Shown in pieces: positions 50,231-63,343 of a DNA stretch of 64,000 nucleotides. The translations under genes and the position numbers were made by a program. The notes under the pieces are model-generated. The model saw only the letters and a list, made by a program, of their open reading frames with translations. It was not told where the DNA came from and made no database searches. Position 1 is the first letter of the stretch. Every line of letters begins with the position of its first letter. This DNA is from Poecilobothrus nobilitatus (lineage: Eukaryota > Arthropoda > Insecta > Diptera > Dolichopodidae), in contig OX352774.1 of assembly GCA_947095535.1 (NCBI GenBank), positions 212,090,965 through 212,154,964 on the forward strand, written 5' to 3'.

Positions 50231-53200
50231 TGCATTAAAAGTTTATTATTCTTTTAATATTATCATTTTGTTTTTAATTACTAATTTCGATTAAGTACGC
50301 GGTATGCCGTAACAGATTTATATATCAAATCAAAGAATTTTAAATCATTTTTTTTTTAGTACTCTAATTTTAATAGTTATTAATTTAAAACAAAAAAAAA
50401 AAACCTAAAGGCAATCAAAATGGTATCGTTTTTAAATAAAAACCTATACAACTAAGTAAAATTAATTTTCTATTTTATGTTATTTCTTTTTTTTTTTTGT
50501 TATAAATACATATTACAAATGAAAAACACTTTTAGAATTTATATATCTTTAAATTAGTATTTGTTATATTCCCGGAGTCAAAAATCAACAACAAAAATAC
50601 CTGAAACGAAAAAATAATAAAAAAAAAATTAATTTTATTATGAAATAAAAAACGCGAACAAAAATAAAATAAAACACTAAAACCTAAAACCAAAAAAAAA
50701 TTAAATTTTCTTAAAAAAAAAAACAAAAAGTCATAAAAATACTAATAGTCATGTCTCAGTTTGCATACTAATCAAAAATTGTTTCTTGTGACTAAGATAC
50801 CAATTGTGTACCATCTCCACAACCTACTTGTACATATTAAATTTTACCAATGACTTTTTCATATAACAATCTTCAATTTCACCCTATTTTTCTTTAACAA
50901 TGATTTCTTTTAGTTTGGTTTTGTTTTCCACCACTACATGATATAATACACATATGACTTTCTTTTCCTGGAAAAATTTCAGGTGTTTTTTTATTTAACA
51001 GAAACAACATTTTTTTTTTCTGAGGATTTTCCAAAGTTTCTTCAAACAGCAGCAGAAAAACATTAAGAAATTACACTCGTATATTCTAATCAAAAAGAAA
51101 AAAAAATACACCACATTTGAAAACCTAAACACAAAAAATCAAAAAAAAAAAAAATAAGAAAAACAAACCACGACCAATTATTCAAATTAAGTAAAGCGTA
51201 ACAGTAACAATATCGTAAATATTAACAACACTCTAAGAAAAAAAAAAATAAAAACAAAAAAGACAAAACATTCAAACCCTCATTTTCATTCAACTCCTTT
51301 TTATTAATAATTGTGGAAAAACGACGTTAAAAACCACATATAACCCAACACACAAAATATAAGAAAATATTGAAAACCAAAATCAAAAGAATCACACAAA
51401 GAAAAAATAAAAAGCAACAAAATGAAAAAATAACAGTTAAACCAAAATTTCCGCTTATTTTGATGTTTTTTTTGTTTTTGTGTTTGCCTTTTTCTTTTTT
51501 CTTTCTTTATTTTTGTTTTGTTTACCATTCATTTGCAGGAACGCACAATTTCAAACACACAAACATATGCATATCATTTCCTATTTTAAACATACATATA
51601 TTTTGTATAAACCACATAACATAAAGATAGATATTATAATATACATCCACAAACATGTATAAAACACACCGCAAAATATAAAACAGTAAAAATATAACGG
51701 AAAAAGAAAATTTTCTTTGTTATTATCAAAAATTTTTCATTTTTTCCGTTATGTTTTTTCTGGTTTTTCGTTTGTTTTTTTTTTTTTCATATTTTTCGAG
51801 GGAGAAAAAAAAACAAAATAACGGAAAAAACAAATTAAATGCATGGTAAAAAAATAAACACAAAAATAACAACAATAACAAAAGAATATGAAAAAAAAAT
51901 TATCAAATTTTTCATACTACGGTAAATCAATTTCGGTTTTTTATGGTAACACTAATAAAAAATTATGACTTTGTTAGACAAGAAAAAAGAAAACAAAAAC
52001 AACAATATAAAACAACAATAAAGGCAACAAAAGAAACAATAGAAACAAATCCTAGGTACTTTAAAAAAAAAAAAAAAAAGATATCATAACAATCTCATGG
52101 GAGAGGTGATAATACTCAAAGATGCGTGTTAAAATTAAACTCTTACAACAAAACAAAAAATAAAACGAACGCAAAAAAAATTATAAAATTACGAAAAACA
52201 TAACGTAACGGTATAATAATTGGCACGAAATAGTACTAAAGGGCTGTATAGATTCTAAACAAAATACAACAAAAAAAAAAACCATCAAAAACAATGAAAG
52301 AACAAATGTTTTGTAAAAAATATGAAATTTCCATCCATATCCTTTTTTTTTACAATTAAATATTATACGTATACCAGTGCTTCTAAAAAACAATGATTGA
52401 AAATTTCATAAACACTTTCATGAGAGAAAAAAATCAAAAAAAAAAAAAAAAAACATTATAATTTAATAATAATAAACAATGAATCCCCATCATTATTTTT
52501 TTGACTGCAACGGAATGGAAATTATTAATAATATTTATTTATGTATATACTATTATACATGTTAATTGTGCAATTATATTGTCATAATTCATAAAATTTA
52601 CCGTTTATTTATGTTTCGTTATTTTTTTTTTTTTATGCTAAAAAATATTGTTTTTTATTTTGTAATAAATAGAAAAAAGATATGAATAAAGTATAAAATA
52701 TAGGGCGAAGAGAAATGAAGAGACAAAATGAAAGGGGGGATATACGTACTAAATACGATATTGATATTATGTTTTTTATTCTTAATTTCAAAATTTATAT
52801 GTTTTTATAAGTGGTTGTTAATTTTTTGTTGTTTTTTTCCTCCATATTAAAATTATAAATTTTTCATATATAAATGGAATATTTGCATGCAATATTAGCC
52901 CTAAAAATATGCAATAAATGAATGAATATGATTTAGTTTTCCTTTTTTTTTTTTTGGATTATGAACTTGAATATAAAATCATAAAAAATAAATAATTAAT
53001 TTGTGTTAAATGAAATGAAAATGATATATATATTTTTTTATTTTTTTTTTTTTTTTGTGTTTTTATGAGGGAATTATTTAATTAATTAAAGTAAAACTCT
53101 TAAACATCATAATATATATTTTAAAAGCACTTAAATTTTGATTGAAAAAGAGGTTTGAAGTGTTTAAAAAAAAAAACATTTTTTTTAATTTTTTTATATT

Positions 53201-54682
53201 AAATATGTGGTTTTTTCTTTCTGTTTTTAATATAAATTATTGATTAATTATATATACGTCCAACTATAATTAAGTGTAATAAAATTAAAAGTAATTGAAT
53301 TCGTTTTATATAGCATTATTTTTGAAAGTATAATGAATATTTTTAAAATAAATCTAAAACAGAACTTAAATATGAAAAAAATAAATGAAAAAAATCAAAA
53401 TTTTTGATTTGATTTATTTGATCGAAAAAAATTTTTTTCATTTAAAATTAGTTCATAAATTAAAATTTTTGTATATCTAATGTAAATTAATATATAAATA
53501 TATATATACATATATATGTTATATATATACATAAATAATAATAAATATAAAATCCAATTGTAAAAATTAATATGTAATAAGCAAATGAAGTCAGTTAAAA
53601 TAATCGAAAAATTGTTATGAATACACAAAATATTGAAAATCATTTATTATCTTTTTCAAGTTTTAAATTTTACTATATATGATATGAGTCAGTTTTATAA
53701 ATGATATAAGTGCAATAAATTTATTCTATTTTAAATAAAATAAAATACAATTGATTTTTTGCGGTTTAATTTAAAGAAAAAGTTAAAAGATTCCGAATCA
53801 AACGCGAGATAATGCAAATAATAAAAATAAAATATTTGGCATTTATATGTACTGCAATGAAACTTCAATTTTAATTTAAACTACTTTTAATTTTCTAGAT
53901 TTTGTAAATGTGAGACACCTTGTACAAACTAATTTTTAAATTTTTTTTTAATTTACATAATATATAATTGTAAATATTACTAAAACTTTAATGAAAAATT
54001 TAAATTTAAACTACTTAAAATAAAATTAAAAATAAATGAAAATAAATTGAAGTAATTTTTTAATGAATTTAATAAAATATGCATATTCATTTGATATCAT
54101 ACATTTATTTAAAACATTTTCTATAAAATAACCAATCAGAAAAAAGAAATATAAACTCGGTTTTATTAAGAAAAATGTTTACTTAGGAAACTTGTTACTT
54201 TAGGAAAATTTCATCTTAATTAAAAAATTTATATTTAATATATTAAAATAACTCGCATGCTTTTAAACTAAACTAGAGCATATTTAAAGATATGAAAGCT
54301 TATTAAAAATCAAAAATATTGAATGAATATTTTTCTTTTATATAATTATATTTTTAACTAATATCTGCTTTGATAATTCTGAAAACTTAAATAGGGTAAA
54401 CTGAAAAATGGCATTGTAATTGAGAATAACATTTTTAAATATTTTTTTTTTTTTTTTTTGTACAAAAACTCTGCAATTTGTACAGGAATTGAATCTTCAA
54501 TAGTTTATTAAAATGATTTATTACCCAATCATCTATTAAAGGACATTATAGGTTTGTTCATATAGATAGATATAGGAATAGGAATATGTAACATATATAC
54601 ATATACTATTATTAGTTCATATTATATTATTTATATTATTTATTTATAATATATATTATTTATATTATATATTTGGTTCCAA
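50231..54682. other. AT-rich intron sequence, no gene seen
   Basis: Dominated by A-rich then T-rich homopolymers. All frames (50532, 51304, 51370, 51480, 52181, 53395) are composition-driven. Confidence 0.6.
51694..51829. repeat. Three alternating ATAACGGAAAAA motifs
   Basis: ATAACGGAAAAA occurs at 51694-51705, inverted at 51741-51752, and direct again at 51818-51829. The first two can form a stem with a 35-base loop. Confidence 0.7.
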
Positions 54683-54800
54683 GAGGAATTTGTGAGAAAA
54701 CGAATTTTTCTCTCATTTTTCTTCAATTTAAAAGAAGAAGGATTTCAACTCATACTTTTTCGGTTAATAAGTCCTATCACTCGGCCACAAAGGTTCCGAT
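54683..54800 (-). mobile_element. tRNA-like SINE remnant, third family
   Basis: The minus strand reads GTGGCCGAGTGATAGGAC (A box, Leu/Ser-like form). About 20 bases later comes GAGTTGAAATCC, a B box with one change from GAGTTCGAATCC. About 50 bases of body end near CCAAGAGG. No second copy was found in this window. Confidence 0.5.
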
Positions 54801-55987
54801 TTATTTATTTATTTAAAACTAATATTAAAAAAAAAAATAATATTTTCTGCTAATATGTTGAGATTTAAATTAAATAATCGGAGAGGTTTCCTCTGTATTA
54901 AAAGAAATCAAATTGACTAAAATATGTTGCATACTTTTAGGATACTTTCTCCTTAAATTTTCATTAATCAAGTATCTAATATCTAATTTGATTCAAAGTT
55001 TATTTTAAATAAAAAAAATATAATTTTATATAAAAATTGTACACTATTTTTACACTATTATATTTAATTATCGTTTAATCAGATAAAATCTCAAATTCAT
55101 TTAGAGATCTTATAAAGAAGTTTGAGAATTTCAGATGACCTATTTTATGTTTTATTGTTCAAACTGAGAGATTAATCATTGAAAATTAGTTTTGACAGTT
55201 GAATAGATTACTTGAAATGACTTATATAATAAATTAATTCGTTATCTTAAAGTAATAATATCACCAAATCTAAAAGATTTTTATTTAATTATACCATATG
55301 GTTCGATTAATAATTAAAGGATTTTTTTCGTGTTTTTAATATTTTAAATACATTTAATTCACAATAGAATAAAAAATACAATTTAAAATACAATTTAATT
55401 TAAAATTTTTTTTTTTATTTATAGCTTTTATTTTTTTTATAAACAAAAACTGAAAAACTCTCCATTGTGGTTGTTAATAGAACCGCGCAATCTATAAACA
55501 AGAATTTTAAATTTTCTTTTGTCTTAATTTTTATTACTTTTTTTACATTTGCAAAGTTTTGTTCATAAATTTTTAAATTTTCGCAATTGCAATTTATTCA
55601 AATAATAAAAAATAAACAATTTTTTTTTATTTTTTTATATTGTGTAATAATTTACCTATCAAATTAAAAATACATGTACCTAATGGTGCTCGCTGTTTTA
55701 TTTATATTTCTATCTCTTTTTTACATTTATACAATTTATATGTTTATATATATAAATATATATAACTTTGTGTTCAACAAAAATAATCATTATAATGATA
55801 AAAGATGATAAGATAAGGGAAGGAAATCCTTATAGACTTTTTATTTTTTTGATTTTTTTTTTACTACATTCATTTGTACATTTGTATTTTAAGAATATTT
55901 GAATTCTATACCAATTCTATAATATTTATTTTCCCATTTTCTTTTTTTTTTTTTTGTATATTATTATTATTATTGTCGTGCGAACAA

Positions 55988-56030
55988 GTATTGCTCCTTT
56001 AAGAATTTTAAACAATAAAAGAAGCAATAC
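55988..56030. repeat. 13-bp inverted repeat with one mismatch
   Basis: GTATTGCTCCTTT (55988-56000) and AAAGAAGCAATAC (56018-56030) can form a 43-base hairpin with one unpaired position. It is too short for a typical pre-miRNA. Confidence 0.7.
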
Positions 56031-56371
56031 AATATCGTTAAGATTATTTATTTTGTTTTTGTTGTGTCCTTACTTCCTCCATCTACTTCTTTTATTACCA
56101 GGTACCATCTAAACAGTATTGTTATCTTTTTTTTTAACTTTGTTACAATTGTTTTCTGTTTTTTTTTTTCTTTTTCTTTTGACTATAAATATAAGTAGTT
56201 TAATGCAAGTACTTTAAGTATATTTGTTTGGTAAAATTTTTTTTCTTACTCTTATATTGAGAATACAAATTCCCAACGTAATGATATTTGCATTATTTTT
56301 GTTTTTTTTTTGTTCTTTGTAGAATATGAATAAAATACTTTCAATATAACTCCCATTACAATTCGCATAAA

Positions 56372-56401
56372 TGTGATCAGTAACACTATCATTATAATCA
56401 A

Positions 56402-56434
<33 letters not shown>

Positions 56435-56530
56435 GAACATTATTAACATTTATTCTAACAAAACTAACTCTATATATTATTATATAATCATAATCAATAT
56501 CATTATCAGCATCATCAACATTATCATCAT
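56372..56530. repeat. ATT/ATC trinucleotide tract
   Basis: Contains (ATT)8-type sequence at 56403-56434 and further ATCATT units. Both overlapping frames are Ile/Asn/Met repeats and not genes. Confidence 0.85.
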
Positions 56531-57977
56531 TTTAATGTCTCCCAAGTGGATAAGTTAAAAAATGTCGCGACTAAAATACAAATCTAACTAACTGTTTTAC
56601 AAAACGAAAAACAAAAAAAAACAAAAATTGTGTAATAACAGTTAGTTTCTTTTTTTTTCATCTTTAATGTTCTTATACTTAGGATACACCACATTAAATA
56701 AACCAACAACCAACAACAAAAACATTCATATCAATAAAAAACTATATACTTTTAAACATATAAAAATAAATAAATAATAACATAACTAAGTATAACTAAG
56801 TATTGATAATTTTTTTTTTTTTATATTATATTCTTTTAAAATTAAGAGTACTATTCATAATAATCTTCATTAAGATCAGCTTTACCTACTTTTATCCTTA
56901 TACTCCTTTAAAACCTTAAAATGTGTCATTACTATCATCAAATCTATTCATTCAGGACACATCTAAAATAGAAAACGAATAAAGAATAAAAAAAAAATAA
57001 AAATACGAAAAAATCAGAACAAACTGGAAAATCCTGTTCCAAAAAAAAAAAATAAAAATGAAAAATTCAGGTGAAGGACATCAATTGAAAATAATAGAAA
57101 TTTCTACACCGTACCACAACAAAAAAATAAGAAAAATCAACCAAAAAAAAAAAAGAAATAAAATTTGTAACGAACCCTTATTTATAAAGTTAGATAGAAT
57201 GCAATCTTTACTTATACCGGAGACACGGCAAATAGGATAAAGGAAACGTAAAAAATAGAAAAAAAAAAATTATTCTGTTAGTAGTAAAAAACAAAAAAAA
57301 TATTTAAGAGTATAGGTACCCTATCTAATGTGGAATGAAAAAAAACCAGGTTTTGGTAATTTAATTTTTTGTTGTTTTCTTCTTTTTTTTTCTTTTGATC
57401 AATTTTAAGTATTATAGGAATGAATTCACTTTTTAACAACGAACGAATGAAAAAAATATTGATACTAAAAATAGCAAAAAAAAAAAGAATTAAAAAAAAA
57501 ATAGACTTTTACAGTTAAACTAGCAAAATAAAACAAAAAAAGCGAAAAATAAGTAGCACATAAAAGCTAAAATATACTTGAAAAAGTAATGAATAAAAAA
57601 ATTTATTTGAAAACTTTTACTTCTGACTATATTTCCTTCCATTTTCCAAACAAAAAAAAAAAACAAAATGCAGAACCAAACTTGTAAAATGTACTAAAGT
57701 ATAAGATTTTTTTTTTATTTTCAACTAAAACGAAAGTAAAATAAGAAAAAAAATATGTATTAAAAATATTTATCCAGAAAATTAGGAATATAGAAGGACC
57801 ATAGAGTCAAATACAGAGAAAACCAGCAAAAAAAAAAATAAAGTTTATTTAAAAAAAAAATAACAAATAGAAAAGTCCAAAGAGCACAAAAAGAAAACCC
57901 AATAAACCATCACCTATGCTTATTGTATACATCATATAACATTCTACGAGTATTATTCATTCTCGTATATTAGACCA

Positions 57978-58045
57978 ATATCATCACATCATAATCATAA
58001 TCACTATCACAATAATCATCACTATTATTATCATTATCATCATCA
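57978..58045. repeat. ATC/ATT trinucleotide tract
   Basis: Imperfect run of ATC, ATA and ATT triplets over about 68 bases. Confidence 0.8.
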
Positions 58046-59492
58046 AAAACAAAAAAAAAAAAATTTAAACAGTAAAATAAAAAGTTTGAGTATCCCATTT
58101 AACTTTTTTTCTTTTTTTTTTGTTTCCATTGAATTTAACCTTCTAATAAGGTGTTTTATGTCGTCATTTTATTTATATATACATACTTACAAGTATATAT
58201 TTAAAAAAAAAAATAACATAAACGTATTTTTATTTTATTTTCTTTAATTTTATGAATGTTAGTAACTTTATTATCCTATTATAAATGTACTGAAAATAAG
58301 ACAACTTATTTGTATTAGTACTAAATACTAATTTAAAAGTGTACTAAGAAAAAATATGAAAAAAAAAAACAAAAAAAAACTGATTACTTTCGTTTGTAAT
58401 GCTTAATGATACGGTTAAATTTTTCTTTGTTTTCTGATTATATTCTATAAATACATTCACATAAATGGATCTGAAAACATAGTTATTGTCCAACTTAAGT
58501 GACTTACCATTTATCACAATTTAAAATCATTAAGACATTTGAAAATATTTTCTTGGAGTCAAATACAATTGTTTGACTGTTTGTAAATTTTCTTTAAAAT
58601 GATAACAAATAATTTCTTGCGAAAATTGGTGGTCTTTTTTAATTTTAATGCTTTTTGAATTATTTTCAAAATTAAAAAGTATCGGTTTTTTTATATTTTA
58701 TTCTTTCTTCTTTTTTTTTTATTAGCCAGCTGTCTTTCTTTTGGTTTTGACTTGCTACCCATGTACCCATCTACACTTGTGTACCCATCCTCTTTGACAT
58801 TAACTTAAGAATTATATATGTTTTACGAAATCTGATTTTTCAGTATTTTTTTTGAATATGTTCGATACGTTTGCTGTAGCTGAAATAAATGGAAAATATA
58901 GTTTTTAATATTGTCTTTTTTTGCACATTTTTTAAATAATAGTGTTTAAATAATAGTCTTAAAAGTGTTAATATGTCCGTCCCTCAGTTCTTTCATCCGT
59001 CTCTTTATAAACACAGTCTTTTACACCATTTCAAATGCAGTAATGTAATTGAATAAACCTTAAATAGGTTGCCTCAAAGTTTTAATTTTTTAGAAGAATT
59101 ATAATTTAGGGCCTTCTAAAAAATTTTTCAATCTAAAAATGTAATGATTCGTATCGAACCATATTTCTTTATTATCCTATTTGTGTTTGAACAACTAATA
59201 CTTCAACTATAACAATTTTAGTAATTTTTGTTATCTCATTTAAAATATATCTTAACTTTTGAAAAACATAAAGTTACCTTTAAATTTAACTACTTTATTT
59301 TAAAAAATAAATGTAATTTAATTTTAGTTTGTAATATATAAAAATAAAGATTATGTATGATAATTCAAAAAAAAAAAAAAAAAACAAAAAAAATAATAAG
59401 TATAATAAATATTAAATGTTTTTACTAGAAAAATGTTTAATGCTGTTTTGAGCAGAATTAGAAATAAAGCTACTTATATTTTTCTTTTAAAA

Positions 59493-59562
59493 TCCTTTTA
59501 AAGTTTTGTTCTTAGAATTTCCTTTTCAAGTTTTCCTAAAGTCCTTTTAAAGTTTTGTTCTT
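59493..59562 (+). repeat. Direct repeat, 21 bp, spacing 49
   Basis: TCCTTTTAAAGTTTTGTTCT begins at 59493 and again at 59542, identical for 21 bases. Confidence 0.85.
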
Positions 59563-59915
59563 TGTTCAATATTTTTTAATACAACAAAAAGGGTTTTTTT
59601 CTTTTGAAAATCACATTTAAAAGTAATTTTGAAGAGGACAGGTTTAAGCTAATTTAAGACTAAAAATTACATCACAAAATAATGATATAATTAAAATGTT
59701 TTTTTTTTTTCAGAGAAATTGAAGAAAACAATTATAAATTAAATTAATTTTTTTGAAATTACATAATTTAAAAAAAAACAAAACTTGCCACAAAGTATGC
59801 AATTTATTTCAGATTATCTAATTTTTTATTTAATATTACAATTTTTTTATTCATAATGGATTTAGTAACCGAAGACTGCACTAATATTATTGTAAATTAT
59901 TATTTAATATTAGAA

Positions 59916-59947
59916 ATAAATAAATAAAATAAATAAAATAAATAAAA
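59916..59947. repeat. AAAT/AAATA microsatellite
   Basis: Three AAAT-type units followed by three AAATA-type units. Confidence 0.8.
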
Positions 59948-61504
59948 ACCATTATTGTCAAATAAATTTCAATGCAATCCTTGTAAATTTCAATTTTCTA
60001 AATTTTTGAAAAGTTTTTGTAAAGAAATTTAAATTAAAATTTTTACATTTTCATACATTAAATTTCAACTTTATACATTTAATAAGTTTTTAACAAAATT
60101 GATTTAAATAATATAACAATAATAGGGTTGAAATAACATTTTTTTATTTTCTTTTAATTCATTTAATATAATTATTATAACCTGCTACATATTAATAACA
60201 CCACTTCCTGAATTTATTTATCTTTTTTTTTTTTTCAATTTAATTTCAAAATTTCAAAACTAAATCTAATTAATTAAAATGTTAAAATAAAATTTCTCCA
60301 AAAATTAATATGCTTTTAAAGCAATTAGCTGTTACCAAAAAAACAAACAAAAAAAAAAATTAAATACGAAACTTTTAATTGTATATGTTTTTCTAGGCAA
60401 AAAAATGAAGGTAATAAGCTAAATTCATTAGACTGTTAATATTATATTTATAAAAATTTAAAAAATTTCTTTTAAATTTATCGATTTAAATTTTCTTTCG
60501 ATTTAAATTTCCTTTAAATAGAATATGTTTGTATTAGCTTAATTTTTCAATTAAATTCACTTACCTTTACACCTTTTTATTTATTATCACATGGAAAAGC
60601 CCCAATTTAGTAGAAATAAATATATATTTTTTTTTTGGTTGCCAGCTATTTAATAATTCCAGACCATTTCCATTTTTCTTCTTTATACTCCATTACGTTT
60701 TTCCAATTTTATAAACTATATAAAGAATAAGATCAATAATCATATATTTTGTACATAGTTCGAATAACACCAGACAGGTTTTCTTATACCCATTTACCAA
60801 AGATATTTTCAAATATACAACGGTAATAATTAGATTTATAATTAAAGAGGAATCTCTTTGGTATTCCTCTCAAAGTTTGGTTCCGTTCAGAATGTTTCAA
60901 AATCATTTGCTTCAGAATGATATTTGTCTCAGAAAGTCATACCTATATATAAATGGTGTTCCTATAACAAAAAAAAACAATTATTTATCTTCTATACCAA
61001 TTATAGAGGAAAAGACATAAGGAATTTTAATGCCATACAAAAATATGTGAATAAATTCAATCATGATTTCTCTTTTCCTTTATGTATTCGATTTCTTTAA
61101 TTAATTTCCTTTAAAATTATATAGGGTTAGTTATATATAGCCATAATGAAATTTTTTTCAACTGTAACAACACAAGAACAAATTTTTCTCTTGATTCAAT
61201 TTTGTCCACCCTAATCTAATTAACATATTTGTTTATGTTTAGTTTCAGTTTATATTGACGATATATTTACGATATTTAATACAATATTACTTTTGAAAAA
61301 TTATAAATACTTATGATTGTCAGTAATAAATATAACTACAAACTAACACAAAATTTATAATCATAATCATGTGGATATTAAATGAATTGACATAACATTG
61401 TAAACCTTTCTCAATTTTTTTTTTTTCTCTTTTTTTGTTAAAAAAAGTTTTTTCTGAAAAAAAAAAAATAATATAAAAAAAATTTTTTTAGTGATTTAAT
61501 AAAA

Positions 61505-61571
61505 AAAAAAACACATTTAATTTTATTTTTCTATTTTTTTTGTTTTTTTTTTATGTTTTTCTACTTTTTAG
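61505..61571 (+). promoter_or_regulatory. Polypyrimidine tract and 3' splice acceptor
   Basis: A T-rich tract with few purines runs from about 61515 to 61569 and ends TTTTTAG, with AG at 61570-61571. It directly precedes the Ig-domain exon and fixes that exon's start. Confidence 0.85.
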
Positions 61572-61669
61572 CTGATCCAAAATTTAGTTCCCCAATTGCC
61601 AATGTAACAATATCAGTGGGTAGAGAAGCTGTACTAACATGCAAAGTTCATGATCTGAATTCATATAAG
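61572..61669 (+). CDS. Internal exon: start of Ig domain 1 of a DIP/lachesin-like protein
   Basis: The 98-base exon begins with the last two bases of a split codon, followed by 32 complete codons, and ends on a codon boundary before GTAAGT. The peptide opens DPKFSSPIANVT and continues SVGREAVLTC, with KVHDLNSYK at the end. The pattern DPxFxxPIxNVT, then VGRExxLTC with the B-strand cysteine at residue 23 of the exon, then xVxDLxxYK is the entry to Ig1 of fly Dpr-interacting proteins, closest in feel to the DIP-eta/theta/zeta group. These are GPI- or membrane-linked IgLON-type neuronal surface proteins that pair with Dpr partners. The N-V-T at residues 10-12 is an N-glycosylation sequon in the family's usual place. 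The partner cysteine and the W of strand C must lie in the next exon, outside this window. Which DIP paralogue this is cannot be decided from 32 residues. A lachesin label in automatic annotation would be the same family in the broad sense. Confidence 0.85.
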
Positions 61670-61675
61670 GTAAGT
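61670..61675 (+). promoter_or_regulatory. 5' splice donor GTAAGT
   Basis: AAG|GTAAGT matches the consensus donor at every position and follows a complete Lys codon, so the next intron is phase 0. Confidence 0.9.
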
Positions 61676-63199
61676 GAACCATATATTTTTACCTACTAAC
61701 ACAGTTGCAATTTATAAAAAAAAAAAAAAAGAAAAACATACACACCCACCACCACCCATTTGTCTACTCAAAAATATAGAAAAAAAAAACAAAAAATGAA
61801 ACCATATAATATGGCATTTCTAAGGACTTTTATTCTATACAAAATTTAATAAATGTAAAAACATAAAAAAACAAAAAAAAAAAATTTATGAATAGACTAG
61901 GATATAAGTAGAAACATTGTATACAAAATAAAATGAATTTGTGTATAGTGAAGAGGATGTAGCAAAATATAAGTTTGTTTGTTTGTATTTTATTTTTAAA
62001 ATAAAAGAGAAGAAAAAAAAATTAAATAAATATAATTTAGAAAAATGAACAGATTCTTTTTTTCATCATGATTTTAGAGTTATTTTTATTATATATTTTT
62101 TTTTTTTTGAAATTTTAATTAATTAAGTTTTTTTTTTTTCACTCACCTACACAAATATTTAGTTGTCAAAAAGGTACTTTTACAAAAATTTAGAATGTTT
62201 TTTTTTTTTTGGAAAAAATTTATTTTGTAAAATAGAAATATAAAAAAATAACAACACATAAAAAAAAAATAATAAAAAATAACTGGGTTGCCATATTATC
62301 CTTGAAACAATCTAAAGATAATGAATTTAAAAGTGAAAAACAAAAATAAATTTTAAAAGTGGAAATAAAATATAAAAACTTTTATTTGAAAAATTCAAAA
62401 TTTTCTTTATTTATTTCTTTTTAATTTTTTTTTTTTTTTTTTTTTTTATATATATTTTTCATACTTGATCACCTTGAAAAACGGTTTTTAATTTGTAAAA
62501 CTTTTTTTATATGTTTTTTTTTTGTGTTTTGTTTTTTTTTTTTGTATTTATTTTAAACATTCACCATTTTGTATCTGATAGTATCTGTTTTGATTTAAAC
62601 TGAAAACAAAAAGTTTTTAACACTGAACAAGAAAAGTTCAAACTGAATTTTTATTAGTTTGTAAAATAGAAAAATAAAATGAAAATAGAAAATAAAATCT
62701 GTGAAAAATTGTAAACTTCACTGATTTAACTGAAACAAGAAAAAACAAAAATAAAGAAACAAATTTTTGAAAAACAAATAACAAAAATAGAAGTGCATAT
62801 TGATTTTATTTTTCTTTTTTAAGCTCAGGTGTTTAAAATAATCAAACCCAAACAAAAAAAAAAATACACACAAAAGAAAGGTATCTGAAAGTTTTAAGAA
62901 AGAACAAAAAATATTTTTTTTTGGTGTTTGGCATTCTTGATGGAAATTGATGTCAAAAGAACAATTTTAATAGAAAAACTATAGTGCATGGCTTCCAAGA
63001 TGACATTTTAGAAGTTTAATTAGATTTCATTATAGAAAAGAAAACTAATGAAATTTTATGTAAATGTTTTTTTTTTAATGCCATTAATTTTTCAGATTAA
63101 CTTTTAAGATAATCGTACAAAATTAAAGTTTTATATTAAATTGATTTAATTAATGTTTTATTTGTCGGGGGGAGTAAAAAATATATATATATATTTTTT

Positions 63200-63343
63200 T
63201 TAATGCATTTCTCTGCCACATAAATGTGGACAGGAAATTACACAGCCTTTCCTGTTCAGGCGCTTTCCTATTTCCTGTTCCTGTTTCTGTTCCTGTTTAC
63301 AGCGTATTTTATACGCTCTTACGCACTAGGCCACTGAGGGCCC
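63200..63343 (-). mobile_element. tRNA-derived SINE, copy 2 (internally altered)
   Basis: The body at 63213-63262 (TGCCACATAAATGTGGACAG, AAATTACACAGCC, TTCCTGTTCAGGCG) matches the SINE at 3672-3721. The other end has CACTAGGCCACTGAGGG, the A box on the minus strand, equivalent to CACTAGGCCACCCAAGCC at 3823-3839. The B-box region is gone, replaced by repeated TTCCTGT units (63268-63297). The AT/T-rich run to the left is the tail side. Both copies have the same orientation, opposite to the host gene. Confidence 0.7.

Larger units (their letters stand above)
54801..61500. other. AT-rich intron sequence, no gene seen
   Basis: Simple sequence with ATT/ATC-rich tracts at 56372-56530 and 57978-58045 and an AAATA-type tract at 59916-59947. 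GTCCGTCC-like GTCCGTCCCTCAG at 58976 is isolated. No exon other than the one at 61572 could be recognised. Confidence 0.55.
1..61571 (+). other. Very long intron upstream of the DIP-type exon
   Basis: No other exon with a recognisable protein was found before the acceptor AG at 61570-61571. That exon starts inside a codon, so at least one coding exon, expected to hold the signal peptide, lies before this window. The intron is therefore inferred to exceed 61 kb on the + strand. Its content is AT-rich simple sequence plus the transposon remnants listed separately. Long introns before the first Ig exon are usual in Dpr/DIP genes of flies. An untranslated or very short exon could be hidden here and would not be seen by eye. 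Confidence 0.7.

Noticed and set aside
56252..56558. Frames on both strands rich in Ile/Met/Asn
   Set aside because: Translations of an ATT/ATC microsatellite.
58976..59010. GTCCGTCCCTCAG as a further GTCC-type element
   Set aside because: Only the short GTCC motif is present; the flanking motifs of the element are missing.
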